DNA from: Paulinella micropora
Lineage: Eukaryota > Cercozoa > Imbricatea > Euglyphida
Length of the DNA stretch: 21,432 nucleotides
Assembly: GCA_009731375.1 (NCBI GenBank)
Contig: BJOX01000072.1
Span: forward strand, 322,118 to 343,549
Reading direction: 5' to 3'
In this document: positions 21,225-21,432 of the stretch, one piece after another
Layout: every line of letters begins with the position of its first letter
Position numbering within the stretch: position 1 is the stretch's first letter
Translations under genes and position numbers: made by a program
The notes under the pieces: model-generated
The model's database searches: none
Seen by the model: only the letters and a program-made list of their open reading frames with translations
What the model was told of the DNA's origin: nothing

Positions 21225-21432
21225 TAAACTACTGTCGGTATGAGTGGGTATGAAGGCGACAGGCCCCACACATTTCCACAAGCCTTGAAATCACTCAACT
21301 GCCACAGTAGCGACTGCCTGGACGCGGGGCTCCTGACTCACCCTCTCTCCCAGAACCCCTCGTGCTCACTTTGCGGATGCCATGGGGATGCTCTGGCGGA
21401 GGGTCGGGACGTGTTGGGTGCATGTGACCGGG
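21225..21432 (+). other. Unassigned open segment with a Cys-rich motif
   Basis: One frame is open to the window edge and includes SLNCHSSDCLDAGLL and then SCSLCGCHGDALAEGRDVLG and ACDR. The C-x2-C...C spacing recalls the zinc knuckle after the reverse transcriptase in non-LTR elements (CxLCG...HVL..C), but the expected His before VL is Arg-Asp here. It could be a decayed retroelement or another exon. Confidence 0.25.

Overview
This is a eukaryotic nuclear scaffold. It has no bacterial-style gene packing. It holds one long spliced gene on the + strand, introns built almost wholly of micro- and minisatellites, fragments of a non-LTR retrotransposon, and three assembly gaps (N at 9397-9638, 18500-19142 and 20381-20588). 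The species cannot be named from the sequence. GC-rich exons with G/C-ending codons, extreme tetranucleotide repeats, a restriction-like-endonuclease (RLE) retrotransposon and an armadillo/TIR protein fit an aquatic invertebrate or an alga/protist, at low confidence.

The central object is a multi-exon gene running from about 689 to 18258 and incomplete at both ends. I joined fifteen short open segments (21-561 nt), each bounded by an AG and a GT, whose phases chain without a stop for 491 codons: 689-720, 2114-2157, 3935-4008, 4344-4376, 4705-4734, 5487-5507, 5561-5596, 6473-6530, 8441-8533, 9845-10021, 10437-10538, 10898-11007, about 12241-12275, 17379-17447 and 17698-18258. The product is a helical, leucine/alanine-rich armadillo (ARM/HEAT)-like region, a poly-Ser/acidic linker and the start of a TIR domain. 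The layout resembles SARM1-type ARM-TIR proteins. Exons 8-12, 14 and 15 are the best supported. Exons 1-7 and 13 are weaker, because I chose among possible splice sites to keep the frame.

The introns are unusual. Most begin with a microsatellite whose unit is the splice donor itself (GTAT, GTAG, GTCTATC, GTGATAG). Fragments of the adjoining exon edge, often with the splice site attached, recur inside the intronic arrays: starts of exons 2, 3, 8, 9 and 14 lie upstream of the true exon, and ends of exons 1, 2 and 9 lie downstream. I call these exon-edge echoes. Exon 14 also sits between the arms of a large inverted duplication.

Three same-strand, 5'-truncated copies of one retrotransposon 3' end (257-325, 4894-5298, 14687-15508) are each embedded in (ATCT)n. 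The longest encodes an RLE-like C-terminal domain. The right end (19143-21432) holds two tandem satellites (170-183 bp and exactly 140 bp), a nested stem-loop block with two GNRA tetraloops next to (TTA)n, and a short zinc-knuckle-like open segment. The many long open frames reading SIYL, MYVC, poly-His, poly-Asp or poly-Tyr are microsatellite artefacts.
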